From CBDCZY01 sp965224745 (lineage in GTDB: Bacteria > Pseudomonadota > Gammaproteobacteria > Methylococcales > Methylomonadaceae): a DNA stretch of 64,000 nt. Shown piece after piece: positions 43,901 through 52,710 of the stretch. The notes beneath the pieces are model-generated. The model did not search any database. It had not been told where the DNA came from and saw only the letters and a list, made by a program, of their open reading frames with translations. The translations under genes and the position numbers were made by a program. Position 1 is the stretch's first letter, and the number at the start of each line of letters is the position of its first letter. The stretch spans positions 496,001 to 560,000 of the forward strand of contig CBDCZY010000002.1 of the NCBI GenBank assembly GCA_965224745.1, in the 5' to 3' direction.

Positions 43901-44433
43901 GCTTTATGGGTAAAATTTTTGACAATCCCCTGGCCGTTTTCACTGAAAACATACTACAACCGGAACTTCAAGGTTTGAGCGTTTTTGTGGATGGCATCAA
44001 CAACATTGTTGAAACCCAACAAAAAGTGGCTAAACAATACATAGAAGACGGGAGTGCTGAAGACGCTTGCCCACCTCTTTATGCCTTATTGCACATCATG
44101 GCAAATGGAGAATTCCAGGGTAAAAATGCACACCATCCAGAATTAAGGGTAATGTTCACACGAGACTTTCTGCTTAATTCTGACTGGTATCGAGAACGCC
44201 TGGAAACCAAACAAGCTTCCGACATTGCCTTGTGGCAAAAACATGTTGCCAGTTTAGAAGCTTATTTGCAACAACCCAGCCAACAAGAACAAGCGAAACA
44301 ATTAAATATTCAAGCCCGCTTGAATGATGCCCGGGTGAAACTAGACCATGTTTCAAAGCCAGACTATTTGAAGTGGTTGCAAGGAACCATTGGCGCAGAC
44401 CCTCTGGCACCTCCAAGACAAGGTCACAACTAA
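40960..44433 (+). CDS. Phosphoenolpyruvate carboxykinase, diphosphate (PPi) type
   Basis: A 1157-residue protein matching, from memory, the PPi-dependent PEP carboxykinases of Propionibacterium and Entamoeba (about 1150-1200 residues). These interconvert PEP + CO2 + phosphate with oxaloacetate + PPi, without ATP or GTP. Shared blocks are GEDEFFSDIVSSFRVKQGVL at 116-135, DRRTTKGSFHI, WTGHTGCVILAPHL at 263-276, DNYFGYCKKEVKTQIS at 333-348, VSGGGKSEISKS at 489-500, RSLGSVVKLLTPSP, RRNNPPE, and TGKSPSTTGAGSEGALTKGP, then FNAL at 864-887. The start is TTG with GGAG 8 nt upstream. It is monocistronic and divergent from the fab row. It would link the TCA cycle and PEP pools while spending or saving PPi. 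The family is often left as hypothetical. Confidence 0.82.
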   Translation: MDQRQTLGLNNPEQEHASDQSKLHLYINLKLASCGQPTCLEEGSAEFMLTAKDMLRSYLEKSRQLSATYYPPDKRIQDFLNEYCSALNLEQIPKLPTMTFELDRHGVARELSLPIGEDEFFSDIVSSFRVKQGVLHNPASDRRTTKGSFHIAESDLAVPGDKKEVPHKTFAIMLKHALQPPDSMLILPFTANQPKSAKLFASLLLRPIVCPEIPGMDEQKSMEIRFFAPGSLVSNLDFVESIFGNGGNPAFPEFDAALDVQHWTGHTGCVILAPHLVHLTKQHVGLPNWKDATPRQQSEGMCWREPDELYNDGQAFKLTLRSRKGVIVTLLADNYFGYCKKEVKTQISFSANLFGLAEEEHSGGALAFQRYSHGDEYGVSNSTREPGYDFSDMVARYESVMQVKPEGYAVDKKFPDIIYVPQDLRMDVTTQSINWTYQGKKQSIRLQPEKIYVQPNGYKIEMQKHPGAPSWRLVGTAPEGTFCHKPCTVSGGGKSEISKSLEDAVIYGPLFIDDLNQDLDKVKAIFDRDYSKRFLPGNEHEDRAPSRKPLSSERSLGSVVKLLTPSPSQTEAYNEWLESIPPSILALVFLIKRFYRPEWGDQWPNYLSVDVIDGAPGHELKLKNRKIVASYLRVGFDQKGGWRTFKVRQDYIAAEKIQMEDDISASVVVKTEQLKDFLADKTYAPSIKLVCNCEYRLFQRPDDAIIPGYDKQTEKNMAGPGNFIANFEPLNKAKLATVVENVVTLSSFTEPMRQLLTESFNENSGYVVSSAHPRLVDGKPSKNPRYLETRPDLVQPIRKYVAEMGARLHRKMAIDKPISQPVDAVLTGRRNNPPEPGIRPLAVYNPIHYQELPELFMDFISSLTGKSPSTTGAGSEGALTKGPFNALRSTADLNNALVSFILTGYPGFSTSAGFIGPDIKVSHDISLLIPEIWARLTHEERQPEFLIERQYLEPLQDLEYQGKKVLASRLGYRITTRFVHGFMGKIFDNPLAVFTENILQPELQGLSVFVDGINNIVETQQKVAKQYIEDGSAEDACPPLYALLHIMANGEFQGKNAHHPELRVMFTRDFLLNSDWYRERLETKQASDIALWQKHVASLEAYLQQPSQQEQAKQLNIQARLNDARVKLDHVSKPDYLKWLQGTIGADPLAPPRQGHN

Positions 44434-44931
44434 ACCAAACCACTGCTGATTTATATTTCCTTACAAACCTCGTTTTCATACTTTGGAACCAGAATTAAAT
44501 AACTTAGCCCAAGTTCGTAATCTGAGTCTTGCTAAGTCATTGATATTTTAATTTTTAGAAGATTTACTTAAAAAAGTTCTTTAAAAGCGATGGGCATGCA
44601 TATTATTACCCATCGTGAGCAGCATTTTTAGAAATCTTTTGTAGCGCCATATCCGTAAGTTGAGGGCTTGATTTCCCCCGGTTTTTCATTGATGCTAGAA
44701 AATGTAAAACGATTATTGACAAGAATAAATCTGTAGTGCCAACTGAAACGAGTTAAAAAATTTAACTAATTGAAATAGAGCGATATTGGAAAGGTAAGTC
44801 ACAAAGTTGGGTTAAGTTATTGGAGGGAAAAACTGACTTTATTGCTACTACAAAATTGATCACTGAAACTGGATACAGAAGTACAAAAAAAGGGGGCCGA
44901 GGCCCCCTTACAACTTGACATAACTGCTAGT
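44434..44931. other. Convergent spacer with hairpin after the PEP carboxykinase gene
   Basis: About 500 bp. CGATGGG (44588-44594) pairs with CCCATCG (44609-44615), a possible terminator of the plus-strand gene but with only ATTTTTAG some way downstream. No other gene or RNA is recognised before the pil terminator. Confidence 0.4.
44885..44909 (-). terminator. Rho-independent terminator of the pil operon
   Basis: On the minus strand AAGGGGGCC-TC-GGCCCCCTT is followed by a run of Ts (the plus-strand A7 at 44885-44891). A GC-rich stem, a tight loop and a T-tract 25-45 bp after the pilQ stop make a strong intrinsic terminator. Confidence 0.9.
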
Positions 44932-47190
44932 TTATCGGACGGACAGATTATCCTTAACAATTTTTGGGGTTACGAATATCAGTAACTCTTTCTTGTTGCG
45001 GCTATTATTAGTCCTTCTGAACAAATGTCCGATACCGGGTAAATCAGAGAAAAATGGCACTCTGTTTATGGTCTGGCTATCATTGCCTTCGAATACACCG
45101 CCCAGTACCACCGTTTCGCCATCATTAATCCTGACACTGGTGCTAATTTCGCGAGTATCGATACCAATTGCTCCATCATTAGAAACCGCGCTGGGATTAT
45201 CTTTTTGAATATTCAGATCCATTATCACGCTGCCATTCGGCGTTATTTGCGGTGTGACGCTAAGTTCCAATGTAGCATCGATCAACTGTGTTTGAGTACC
45301 ATTTTGACTAGTTGTTTTATAAGGTATTTGCACCCCTTGGCTGATCGTTGCCGGACAACGGTCAGAAGTTAATACTCTAGGATTAGATAATACCTCACCA
45401 CGACCTTCGTCTTGTAGTGCTGAAATCTCAAGGTTTAACAGATAATCACCCGCTCTTAATAATGTCATACCTAAAGCGCCATGTGGTGTAGCAGCGGCCA
45501 AGTCGACCAACCCGTCGATGACGGATGTTTTTTCTCCACCAACATCTGCTTGCTTACGTGAACCTAGGTTAACACCCAGTTCGCGGGCAAAATCTTCAGA
45601 GGCGGTGACAATTCTTGCTTCGATTAATACTTGTCTAACCGGTTTGTCCAACAAATTTAGAAGTTTACGAATTTCTTCCAAATTTTTAGCCATATCTCTG
45701 ACAATCAGCGTATTGGTTCGCGAATCAACGATCACTGTGCCTCGATTCGAGGTGAGGGTAAACCGATCATCAACTCGACCCCGACCGCCATTTCCGTTAG
45801 CACTATTACCTCGTCCATTTAACGAACCTCTGACATTACCGCCTCCACCGCCGCCGCCAGAACCACCAGAAGCATTGGTCACTGAACAACCATTCAAGCT
45901 ACCTGGAGAAGTTCCACCAAGCAACAGGCTTCTAAAATTCTCAGCTTTAGCATAGTTAATTTGAATGTACTCAGTTCTGAGAGGCTCAAGTAACTCAACA
46001 ACTTTTTGGGCTTCGAGTTCATCTTTTTCGATTTTATTGATCTCTGCCACTGGAGCAACTAACACTACGTTACCCGTTTGTCTTTTAGCGAGACCTTTAG
46101 ATTTTAAAATCAAGTCCAATGATTGATCCCATGGCACATCGTTCAAACGTAATGTGACAGAACCACCTACTGAGTCTGACGCTACGATATTAAGGTCAGT
46201 AAAATCAGCCAGTATTTGTAATACTGAACGAACTTCAATGTTCTGGAAGTTTAATGACAACCTTTCACCCGAGTAAGGGAACTTCTTTCGTTTGAGTTCT
46301 TCTTTCTCAGACGGTGTCAAAGGACGAAATTCTACTGTCAACAAGCCATCGGATTGGAACGAAGAATAACCGTAATTGCCATTGCGCATCGATACAGTAA
46401 TTTTAGTTTTCGAACCCTGACGCGAACTGTCAATAAGATTAACAGGCGTTGCAAAGTCAGAAACATCCAAACGCTTAGCCAACGACTGAGGAATCTTGGT
46501 ATTAATAAAGGTAAGATGAACTTTGCCGCCCTTCTCTTTTGTGTCAACAACGGTATTAGGACTTGTCAAAGAAATCAACAGTCGGCCTTCACCGTTTGAA
46601 CCACGTCTAAAATCGATATCGCTAATGGTCTGTTCAGGCAACAACCTTCTTACATCAGCTGGTTTCTTAATTTCCTGAACTTTAACGGGTGCTGTCTCTG
46701 TGGTGACCGCACCAACAGCAACACCTGGAGCAAGCGCTGATGCAACAGAATTTGAAGAGTTGTTTAACGTAATAAAAACCTTGTTGCCTTCAACTCTAGT
46801 AGTATGAGGTGCCATCTTTAACAAATTGATGACCACTCGAGTACGATCTTTCGCTTCCATAGCATAAACGCTATCAGCAATTCCCATATTAACGGGAAAA
46901 ACCTTGCTATGCAGTGAACTCTTAACCCCCGAAAAATCCAAAGCAATTCTTGCTGGATTATCGGTACTAAATTCCTTAGGAAGAACTGCCTTACCGCTCA
47001 TCGTTAATTGGAGCTGCAATTTGCTGCCTGGTAAGGCAGAGAAATCCAAAGACTTAATCGTTAACTCTTTTGCCAATGCACTTGACATTACAAAAGATGT
47101 TAATAAAATGGCAGTACCCATGTTCGACCAACCGATCTTTATGGGAATTCTCCATGACCTTAACTTACAACCACTGTATTTATTACGCAT
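44932..47190 (-). CDS. pilQ: Type IV pilus secretin PilQ
   Basis: A 752-residue outer-membrane secretin through which the pilus passes. A signal segment ends near FVMSSALAKE; AMIN domains follow (SLDFSALPGSKLQLQLTMSG and LPEQTISDIDFRRGSNGEGR). The N0/N1 region is ERLSLNFQNIEVRSVLQILA with DVPWDQSLDLILKSKGLAKR, and the secretin core has VRQVLIEARIVTASEDFARE, NLGSRKQ and VVLGGVFEGNDSQT, PFFSDLPGIGHLFRR. A Gly/Asn-rich insert, with a nearby Cys, lies before the core at about 45,800-45,900. GAGG 6 nt before the ATG at 47190 decides the start. It follows pilP by 17 nt. Confidence 0.95.
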   Translation of the reverse strand: MRNKYSGCKLRSWRIPIKIGWSNMGTAILLTSFVMSSALAKELTIKSLDFSALPGSKLQLQLTMSGKAVLPKEFSTDNPARIALDFSGVKSSLHSKVFPVNMGIADSVYAMEAKDRTRVVINLLKMAPHTTRVEGNKVFITLNNSSNSVASALAPGVAVGAVTTETAPVKVQEIKKPADVRRLLPEQTISDIDFRRGSNGEGRLLISLTSPNTVVDTKEKGGKVHLTFINTKIPQSLAKRLDVSDFATPVNLIDSSRQGSKTKITVSMRNGNYGYSSFQSDGLLTVEFRPLTPSEKEELKRKKFPYSGERLSLNFQNIEVRSVLQILADFTDLNIVASDSVGGSVTLRLNDVPWDQSLDLILKSKGLAKRQTGNVVLVAPVAEINKIEKDELEAQKVVELLEPLRTEYIQINYAKAENFRSLLLGGTSPGSLNGCSVTNASGGSGGGGGGGNVRGSLNGRGNSANGNGGRGRVDDRFTLTSNRGTVIVDSRTNTLIVRDMAKNLEEIRKLLNLLDKPVRQVLIEARIVTASEDFARELGVNLGSRKQADVGGEKTSVIDGLVDLAAATPHGALGMTLLRAGDYLLNLEISALQDEGRGEVLSNPRVLTSDRCPATISQGVQIPYKTTSQNGTQTQLIDATLELSVTPQITPNGSVIMDLNIQKDNPSAVSNDGAIGIDTREISTSVRINDGETVVLGGVFEGNDSQTINRVPFFSDLPGIGHLFRRTNNSRNKKELLIFVTPKIVKDNLSVR

Positions 47191-47207
47191 TATTAACCTC
47201 ATAAAAA

Positions 47208-47771
47208 TCATCCTTCCAATACCAACGAAGCCTGTTGTTCTCTCCACGCTCCAGGTCTATCGGGAACAATTTCCATCATTTCAATTCGGTCATCCAAAAT
47301 TCGAATAACTTTGCCATGATTCTGTCCCATATAGTTACCAACCTGAATGCGATGGATAGTGCCATCGCTGGCTTTGATAAGACCCCACAATCCTGCTTTC
47401 ATAAAAACCGTACCTACCATCCTTAGTGAGTCCAAAGAAAACGATTCCATTTCTTCACGATGCCGTGTCAAATCCGGTCTAACACCTCCATTAGCAACGA
47501 TTTCGATACTTTCGATCTCCTCGTTGCGTGTAATCTCGATAAAAGGATCTCTTAGTCCATCGGGATTGAAGATGTAAGGCTCTGCCACTTTAAACACTGG
47601 AAGAGGCGGTATCGTTTGTTTTGGTCTGGATTTGACCTCGGATATGTATTGCCTGAGATCACTAAATCCTTCATTCTTTGCACACCCAGTAGCACCTGTT
47701 AACAAAGCCGCTGTTGTTACTAATAAAAGTGACCGTTTTGTTTTTTGTTTAAACATAGCTGTTGTCATCAC
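47208..47771 (-). CDS. pilP: Type IV pilus assembly lipoprotein PilP
   Basis: A 187-residue lipoprotein that links the inner-membrane PilMNO complex to PilQ. The signal LLLVTTAALLTGATGCAKNE ends in a lipobox cysteine. The HR domain is near FNPDGLRDPFIEI, then HREEMESFSLDSLRMVGTVF, LWGLIKASDGTIHRIQVGNY and MGQNHGKVIRILDDRIEMME. It overlaps pilO by 4 nt. Confidence 0.95.
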   Translation of the reverse strand: MMTTAMFKQKTKRSLLLVTTAALLTGATGCAKNEGFSDLRQYISEVKSRPKQTIPPLPVFKVAEPYIFNPDGLRDPFIEITRNEEIESIEIVANGGVRPDLTRHREEMESFSLDSLRMVGTVFMKAGLWGLIKASDGTIHRIQVGNYMGQNHGKVIRILDDRIEMMEIVPDRPGAWREQQASLVLEG

Positions 47772-48394
47772 TTTCTTCTCCTCTTCTTGGATTTCTTACC
47801 CTTCTTGCCAACTTTTGCTGTGTTTCCTTCGTTGTAAGTTTTGAGTAAAGCGGTCATTCTCATAAGGTCGGTTCCCTTCTTTAATGGGTTAATTTTGACG
47901 TTATGAACGGTCACAATTCGTGACAAAGACGCTAAACCACTAGCAAACAAACCAAATTCTTCGTAAGTTCCGATGACCTCAATTTGTATCGGCAACTCTG
48001 AATAAATTTCTTTTTTGATCTCCCCTTTGGGTTTAAACAATCGGAATTCCAAACCGCTTGCGAGACCAGTTTGTGAGATATCTACCAGAAGGGTCGCAAC
48101 TTCAGATTTAGTGGGAAGTTGCTTGAGCATTTCACCTAGCGACTCTTCCATTTGCTTAAGTTGAACTTTATAATCTTCCAGGTTGACTGCTTTTTTTTGC
48201 TTGTTAGCGAAAGTTCTTCTAAAACCCTCTTCCTTTTTTTCCAGTTTTTCTAGCTCTAAATTCTGCTCTTTAGTATCAAAATAAAGGACAGCAAAAGCAA
48301 AGATTGCACAGAGAACCAATCCTGAAACAATCTTGATTGGTAATGGCCAAGATCCTGCTGCGCTAGGGTCCCAATTAATTTCAGATAAGGTCAT
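47768..48394 (-). CDS. pilO: Type IV pilus assembly protein PilO
   Basis: A 208-residue bitopic inner-membrane protein. One helix (IVSGLVLCAIFAFAVLYFDT) is followed by a coiled coil (LELEKLEKKEEGFRRTFANK, then LKQMEESLGEMLKQLPTKSE) and a ferredoxin-like periplasmic domain (PIQIEVIGTYEEFGLFASGL, ASLSRIVTVHNVKINPL). It heterodimerises with PilN. The very basic tail (KKGKKSKKRRRK) is unusual for the family. Confidence 0.95.
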   Translation of the reverse strand: MTLSEINWDPSAAGSWPLPIKIVSGLVLCAIFAFAVLYFDTKEQNLELEKLEKKEEGFRRTFANKQKKAVNLEDYKVQLKQMEESLGEMLKQLPTKSEVATLLVDISQTGLASGLEFRLFKPKGEIKKEIYSELPIQIEVIGTYEEFGLFASGLASLSRIVTVHNVKINPLKKGTDLMRMTALLKTYNEGNTAKVGKKGKKSKKRRRK

Positions 48395-48969
48395 AATTTA
48401 CCTCGCTTGTTTGCTTCTGCTTTCTTGTCAATACCTAATTCCGCAAACAGGGTAAAGTCGCTCATATCTAGGTTGGTTTTTTTATGTCTGGATTGAATAA
48501 CCTGAAGTTTTGGATTCGCCAACCAGGAGGACGCTTCTATCATTTTCATGTAGGCTGAAACCCGGGCATTGGATTGTGCTTTGCCTTTAAAAGTAAGTTT
48601 TTTGCCAGCTTGTACGAATTGAGTGAGATGTATACCTTCTGGAGCTGTTCTTGGAAGTTCTTCAAATAAATGGACGATTTGTGGACGGCTAAGCTGAAGA
48701 CCTTGAATAAGTTCCATCTTGGTCATCAGCTTCGCTTTTTTAGCTTCAATGCTTTTGATTTCGTCAATTTTTTTATTTAAAACGGTAATTTCATCTTGCA
48801 ATACTTGGTTTCTGTCTTTTTGATGACTAATCAAGCTACTGCAATACAAATGGACGCCACCAAGGATCAATAACGTCACCCCGGCTGCTGTACCAATACC
48901 TGTTAGAAACTCAACTTGTTGTTGTCTGCGGCGCTCTTCACGCCATGGAAGTAAGTTAATTTTAGCCAT
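48391..48969 (-). CDS. pilN: Type IV pilus assembly protein PilN
   Basis: A 192-residue bitopic protein. The cytoplasmic N-terminus INLLPWREERRRQQQVEFL is the strictly conserved PilM-binding peptide. A helix follows (GTAAGVTLLILGGVHLYCSS), then a coiled coil and the ferredoxin-like domain (RTAPEGIHLTQFVQAGKKLT). It overlaps pilM by one base (TAATG) and pilO by 4 nt. Confidence 0.96.
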   Translation of the reverse strand: MAKINLLPWREERRRQQQVEFLTGIGTAAGVTLLILGGVHLYCSSLISHQKDRNQVLQDEITVLNKKIDEIKSIEAKKAKLMTKMELIQGLQLSRPQIVHLFEELPRTAPEGIHLTQFVQAGKKLTFKGKAQSNARVSAYMKMIEASSWLANPKLQVIQSRHKKTNLDMSDFTLFAELGIDKKAEANKRGKL

Positions 48970-50030
48970 TAGTCAAAACTCCTTAGCGCAAGACCGCAGG
49001 CAATCATCATTGCGGGGGCATCATTGCTCAAACTTTGTAACTTCACTTTGTTGGAAAGAGCCATGCTCATAAAAGGGTTGGCTATTGCGGCTGGAATGCC
49101 AATGTTTTGTGCGACTAATTTTTCTAGCCCTGGTATGGAAGCACTCCCTCCCGCTAACACAATATGGTCAACACCCCGATTAGCACTAGAAGAAACAAAA
49201 AACTGCAATGCTCTGGCAATTTGTTGAACAATGGCTTGTTTAAAGGGCTCAAGCACATCCGTCAGATAATTATCTGGAAGCCCTCCGTGCTTTTTGGCTA
49301 AACCGGCTTCTTCATAAGAAAGCCCATAGCGCCTTTGAATCTCTTCAGTTAACTGTTTTCCGCCAAAAGCTTGTTCTCGGGTGTAGATAGTTTTCCCACC
49401 ATAAATGACATTTAGCATCATCATGGTGGCACCGATATCTACTACAGCGACTGTTTGATCATCTTCACCGGCTGATAATTGTTCTGAAAGTAAGGTCAAA
49501 GCATTTTCAACTGCAAAAGCTTCAACATCGACAATTTTTGTCTTTAGTCCAGCCAGTTGCAGTGCATCGACTCTACTTTCAACACTTTCTTTTCGCGACG
49601 CAGCCAATAAGACATCAACCATATCGTTGTTTTCCTTATTGATACCTTGAACTTCAAAATCCAAGTTCACTTCATCTAATGAATAAGGTATATACTGATC
49701 AGCCTCGACTAAAATTTGCTCTTCCATTTCTTCTTCACTTAACGAAGCGGGCATGGTGATTTTTTTAGTCATAACGGCCGAACCCGCGACCGCCACACAG
49801 GCATTTTTCAGCCGGCAACCCGATTGCCTTACAACTCTTTTTACTGCATCTGCAATTGCATCTACATTGGTGACATCTTTATCAATCACCGCGTCTTGCT
49901 CTATTGGAACCACTCCATAACTTTCGACGCGATAACGCGCACCTTCCTTACTTAATTCCAACAGCTTGACTGCTGCGGTACTAATGTCTATTCCAAGTAG
50001 AGCTGCTTTTCTTCTACTGAACAAGCTCAT
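48969..50030 (-). CDS. pilM: Type IV pilus assembly ATPase-like protein PilM
   Basis: A 353-residue actin-like cytoplasmic protein (FtsA/MreB fold) that binds PilN and couples to the motor. LLGIDISTAAVKLLELSKEG is the phosphate-1 loop, VAVVDIGATMMMLNVIYGGK the phosphate-2 loop, and HIVLAGGSASIPGLEKLVAQ the adenosine motif. AGAGG lies 7 nt before the ATG at 50030, which gives MSLFSRRK; the 11-residue longer reading is not used. It is divergent from mrcA, the conserved gammaproteobacterial pairing. Confidence 0.96.
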   Translation of the reverse strand: MSLFSRRKAALLGIDISTAAVKLLELSKEGARYRVESYGVVPIEQDAVIDKDVTNVDAIADAVKRVVRQSGCRLKNACVAVAGSAVMTKKITMPASLSEEEMEEQILVEADQYIPYSLDEVNLDFEVQGINKENNDMVDVLLAASRKESVESRVDALQLAGLKTKIVDVEAFAVENALTLLSEQLSAGEDDQTVAVVDIGATMMMLNVIYGGKTIYTREQAFGGKQLTEEIQRRYGLSYEEAGLAKKHGGLPDNYLTDVLEPFKQAIVQQIARALQFFVSSSANRGVDHIVLAGGSASIPGLEKLVAQNIGIPAAIANPFMSMALSNKVKLQSLSNDAPAMMIACGLALRSFD

Positions 50031-50305
50031 TGATTGCCTCTTCAAATTTCCAAAGTTAGCCAAATTCGCTAGCTACTGTTAAACAGATAGCTGCATGGGA
50101 CTTCAACAAATAAATATTGCGTAAAAAAAGTATAGTAGTGATTCGGAATTTGCCTAATCTAAAGGCTATATTTCTATTAAATTTATGAAAAGCAGCATTC
50201 TAATTGGTAGGAATTGAATTATTTTTAGTTAGAATGGCTAGCAGTTTGATACACTGCCAAGTTTGATGTTTTTATACGAATGGTTTAGAAAAATATTTAG
50301 GAATA

Positions 50306-52663
50306 ATGATCAAAAAACTAATCTTCAAATTACTTAAATGGTTGGTCGTCGGCACCCTCATAGGAACTCTTATCGCTATCCCGTTTTTATATTTCGGATA
50401 CACAAAAATTAGCGACAGCCTTCCTGACATTGCAAAGCTGAAAGACATTCAATATCAATTGCCACTGACTGTATTTAGCAAAGATGAGAAGTTGATAGCA
50501 CAATTTGGTGAAAAGAAAAGAAGTCCGATTCTCTTTGCGGAAACCCCACCTCAGTTAATCAACGCTTTTTTAGCAGCCGAAGACGACCGATTCTACGAGC
50601 ACCCCGGTGTAGACTATCAAGGCCTCATGCGCGCTGCTCTTCATCTCCTGTTAACAGGGAAAAAGAGTCAAGGGGGCGGAACTATTACTATGCAGGTAGT
50701 AAGAAATTTTTTACTGAGCAGGGAAAAAACCTATATTAGAAAAATAAAAGAAATTATCTTGGCCTTAAAAATAGAAAACATTCTGAGTAAACAAGAAATT
50801 TTTGAACTTTATTTAAATAAGATTTATCTTGGCCATCGAGCTTATGGTGTAGCCGCTGCCGCTCAAATCTACTATGGCGAACCACTGTCAGAGCTATCAG
50901 TTCCGCAACTGGCAATGATTGCAGGCTTACCAAAAGCCCCTTCTAAATACAATCCTATTACCAATTTAAATCGGGCGATTGTACGAAGAAACTATATATT
51001 AAAGCGTATGGCGAAACTAAACTTCATTTCGCCTGACGAAATGCAAGTTTATATTGATTTTCCTGATGATGCTAAATTGCACACACAACGTACAGACTTA
51101 AATGCGCCCTATATCGCGGAGATGGTAAGACAAAAACTTATAGATCAGTATGGTGATGATGCTTATAAAAAAGGCTTAAAGGTCTATACGACGATTGATA
51201 GTAAATTACAAAAACAAGCCCTCTTAGCGTCCAGGAATGCTCTTCACGTCTATGATGAAAGACATGGTTATCGAAAAGTTGAAGAGCAACAAGAATTTAG
51301 CAAACTCAAACCCATTGGCGATACATTACCTGCCGTGGCCGAAACAATCACACCCAATGTTAATATAATGGCAAGAATTGACGATACCACACTAATCGAA
51401 ATTCCTTGGCGTAACGTGCAGTGGGCAAAATCTTACATTTCAGTTAACAAAGTTGATGCTGAGCTAAAAATACCCGGAGACACGATTAATTTAGGCGATA
51501 TTATCAGAGTAAGACAACTTGATGATAAAACGTGGGCACTGACCCAAATCCCTAAAGCTGAAGGTGCTTTGGTTGCTCTTGCCGCTGATTCTGGCGGGAT
51601 TTTATCGCTAGTTGGTGGCTTTGATTTTTCACAAAGCTCTTTCAACCGAGCGCTGCAAGCCAAAAGGCAACCCGGATCAGGCTTTAAGCCAATCCTATAT
51701 ACAACGGCATTAGAACAGGGGCTTACCCCAGCCAGTATTTTCAACGATGCACCCGTGGTACTTAATGATCGTGAATTAACCAATGAATGGCGACCGGAAA
51801 ATTACAGTGGGAAATTTTTTGGCCCTACTTCGTTGCGAACTGCTCTAAGAAAATCAAGAAACCTAATTTCGATACGTTTACTCAGAGAGGTCGGAATACC
51901 CCAAGTCATCAGCTCCGCACAACGATTTGGGTTAACTAAAAAACAACTACCCAATAGTCTTTCTCTAGCCTTGGGAAGTGGCTCAGCTACACCGCTTCAA
52001 ATGGCGAGAATTTTTTCTGTGTTTGCTAACGGAGGTTTTCTAGTTAAACCGTATTTTATAGAACGTATTACTGATTACCATGGAACCGTTATTTTTCAAG
52101 CGTCTGCAGAATTTGCTTGCGAGAATTGCGATCATAATTCTGAACTGAAATCAAATGAGAACATAAAATTAGCTAAACGGATCATTTCCAAGCCCATTAA
52201 TTTTCTAATGAACAGTATGTTAAGGGATGTTGTTCGACGAGGAACTGCTATCAAAGCCATGCAGTTAGGGCGAAAAGATTTGGCTGGCAAGACAGGCACA
52301 ACCAATGATCAACGAGATGCCTGGTTTAATGGTTTTGCTTCAGGGATAGCAGCTACTGCTTGGGTTGGCTTTGATAATTCTAATCCTTTGGGAAAAAAAG
52401 AAACTGGCGGTAAAACTGCTTTACCCATGTGGAGCAATTTTATGAGGGCAGCGCTCGCTGATAGACCGGAAAAAGCATTGTTACCTCCAGAAGGCATTGA
52501 ACAGATTGCCATTGACCCAGCAACAGGTCTAATAGCAAGACCAGGCACAAAAAGCATTACAGAATATTTCACGGCTGAGACGGTTCCTACTGAGTTTTCT
52601 AATACCATTCAGGAGTTTGAAACGGATGCTAATCAAGATAACTCAGTTGACTCGTTATTTTAG
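50306..52663 (+). CDS. mrcA: Penicillin-binding protein 1A
   Basis: A 785-residue class A PBP, making and cross-linking peptidoglycan. The N-terminal helix is LKWLVVGTLIGTLIAIPFLY. Glycosyltransferase motifs are AAEDDRFYEHPGVDYQGLMR, GGGTITMQVVRNFLLSREKT and LYLNKIYLGHRAYGVAAAAQ. The OB-like insert typical of PBP1A follows. Transpeptidase motifs are PGSGFKPILY (SxxK), SRN (SxN) in LRKSRNLISIRLLREVG, and LAGKTGTTND (KTG). AGGAA precedes the ATG. It is divergent from pilM. Confidence 0.97.
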   Translation: MIKKLIFKLLKWLVVGTLIGTLIAIPFLYFGYTKISDSLPDIAKLKDIQYQLPLTVFSKDEKLIAQFGEKKRSPILFAETPPQLINAFLAAEDDRFYEHPGVDYQGLMRAALHLLLTGKKSQGGGTITMQVVRNFLLSREKTYIRKIKEIILALKIENILSKQEIFELYLNKIYLGHRAYGVAAAAQIYYGEPLSELSVPQLAMIAGLPKAPSKYNPITNLNRAIVRRNYILKRMAKLNFISPDEMQVYIDFPDDAKLHTQRTDLNAPYIAEMVRQKLIDQYGDDAYKKGLKVYTTIDSKLQKQALLASRNALHVYDERHGYRKVEEQQEFSKLKPIGDTLPAVAETITPNVNIMARIDDTTLIEIPWRNVQWAKSYISVNKVDAELKIPGDTINLGDIIRVRQLDDKTWALTQIPKAEGALVALAADSGGILSLVGGFDFSQSSFNRALQAKRQPGSGFKPILYTTALEQGLTPASIFNDAPVVLNDRELTNEWRPENYSGKFFGPTSLRTALRKSRNLISIRLLREVGIPQVISSAQRFGLTKKQLPNSLSLALGSGSATPLQMARIFSVFANGGFLVKPYFIERITDYHGTVIFQASAEFACENCDHNSELKSNENIKLAKRIISKPINFLMNSMLRDVVRRGTAIKAMQLGRKDLAGKTGTTNDQRDAWFNGFASGIAATAWVGFDNSNPLGKKETGGKTALPMWSNFMRAALADRPEKALLPPEGIEQIAIDPATGLIARPGTKSITEYFTAETVPTEFSNTIQEFETDANQDNSVDSLF

Positions 52664-52680
52664 ACACGGCTAAAACGTGT
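52661..52680. terminator. Weak hairpin between convergent mrcA and gltA
   Basis: GACACG-gctaaaa-CGTGTC forms a 6-bp stem overlapping the mrcA stop codon. No T-tract follows on either strand, so termination here would be weak. The whole convergent gap is only 47 bp. Confidence 0.3.
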
Positions 52681-52710
52681 CCACACTCACCTAGCCCCGA
52701 TGGGTCACTT

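Noticed and set aside
45518..45955. 145-codon plus-strand frame opposite pilQ
   Set aside because: Shadow of pilQ on the other strand; the Pro-rich composition mirrors the glycine codons of the PilQ insert.
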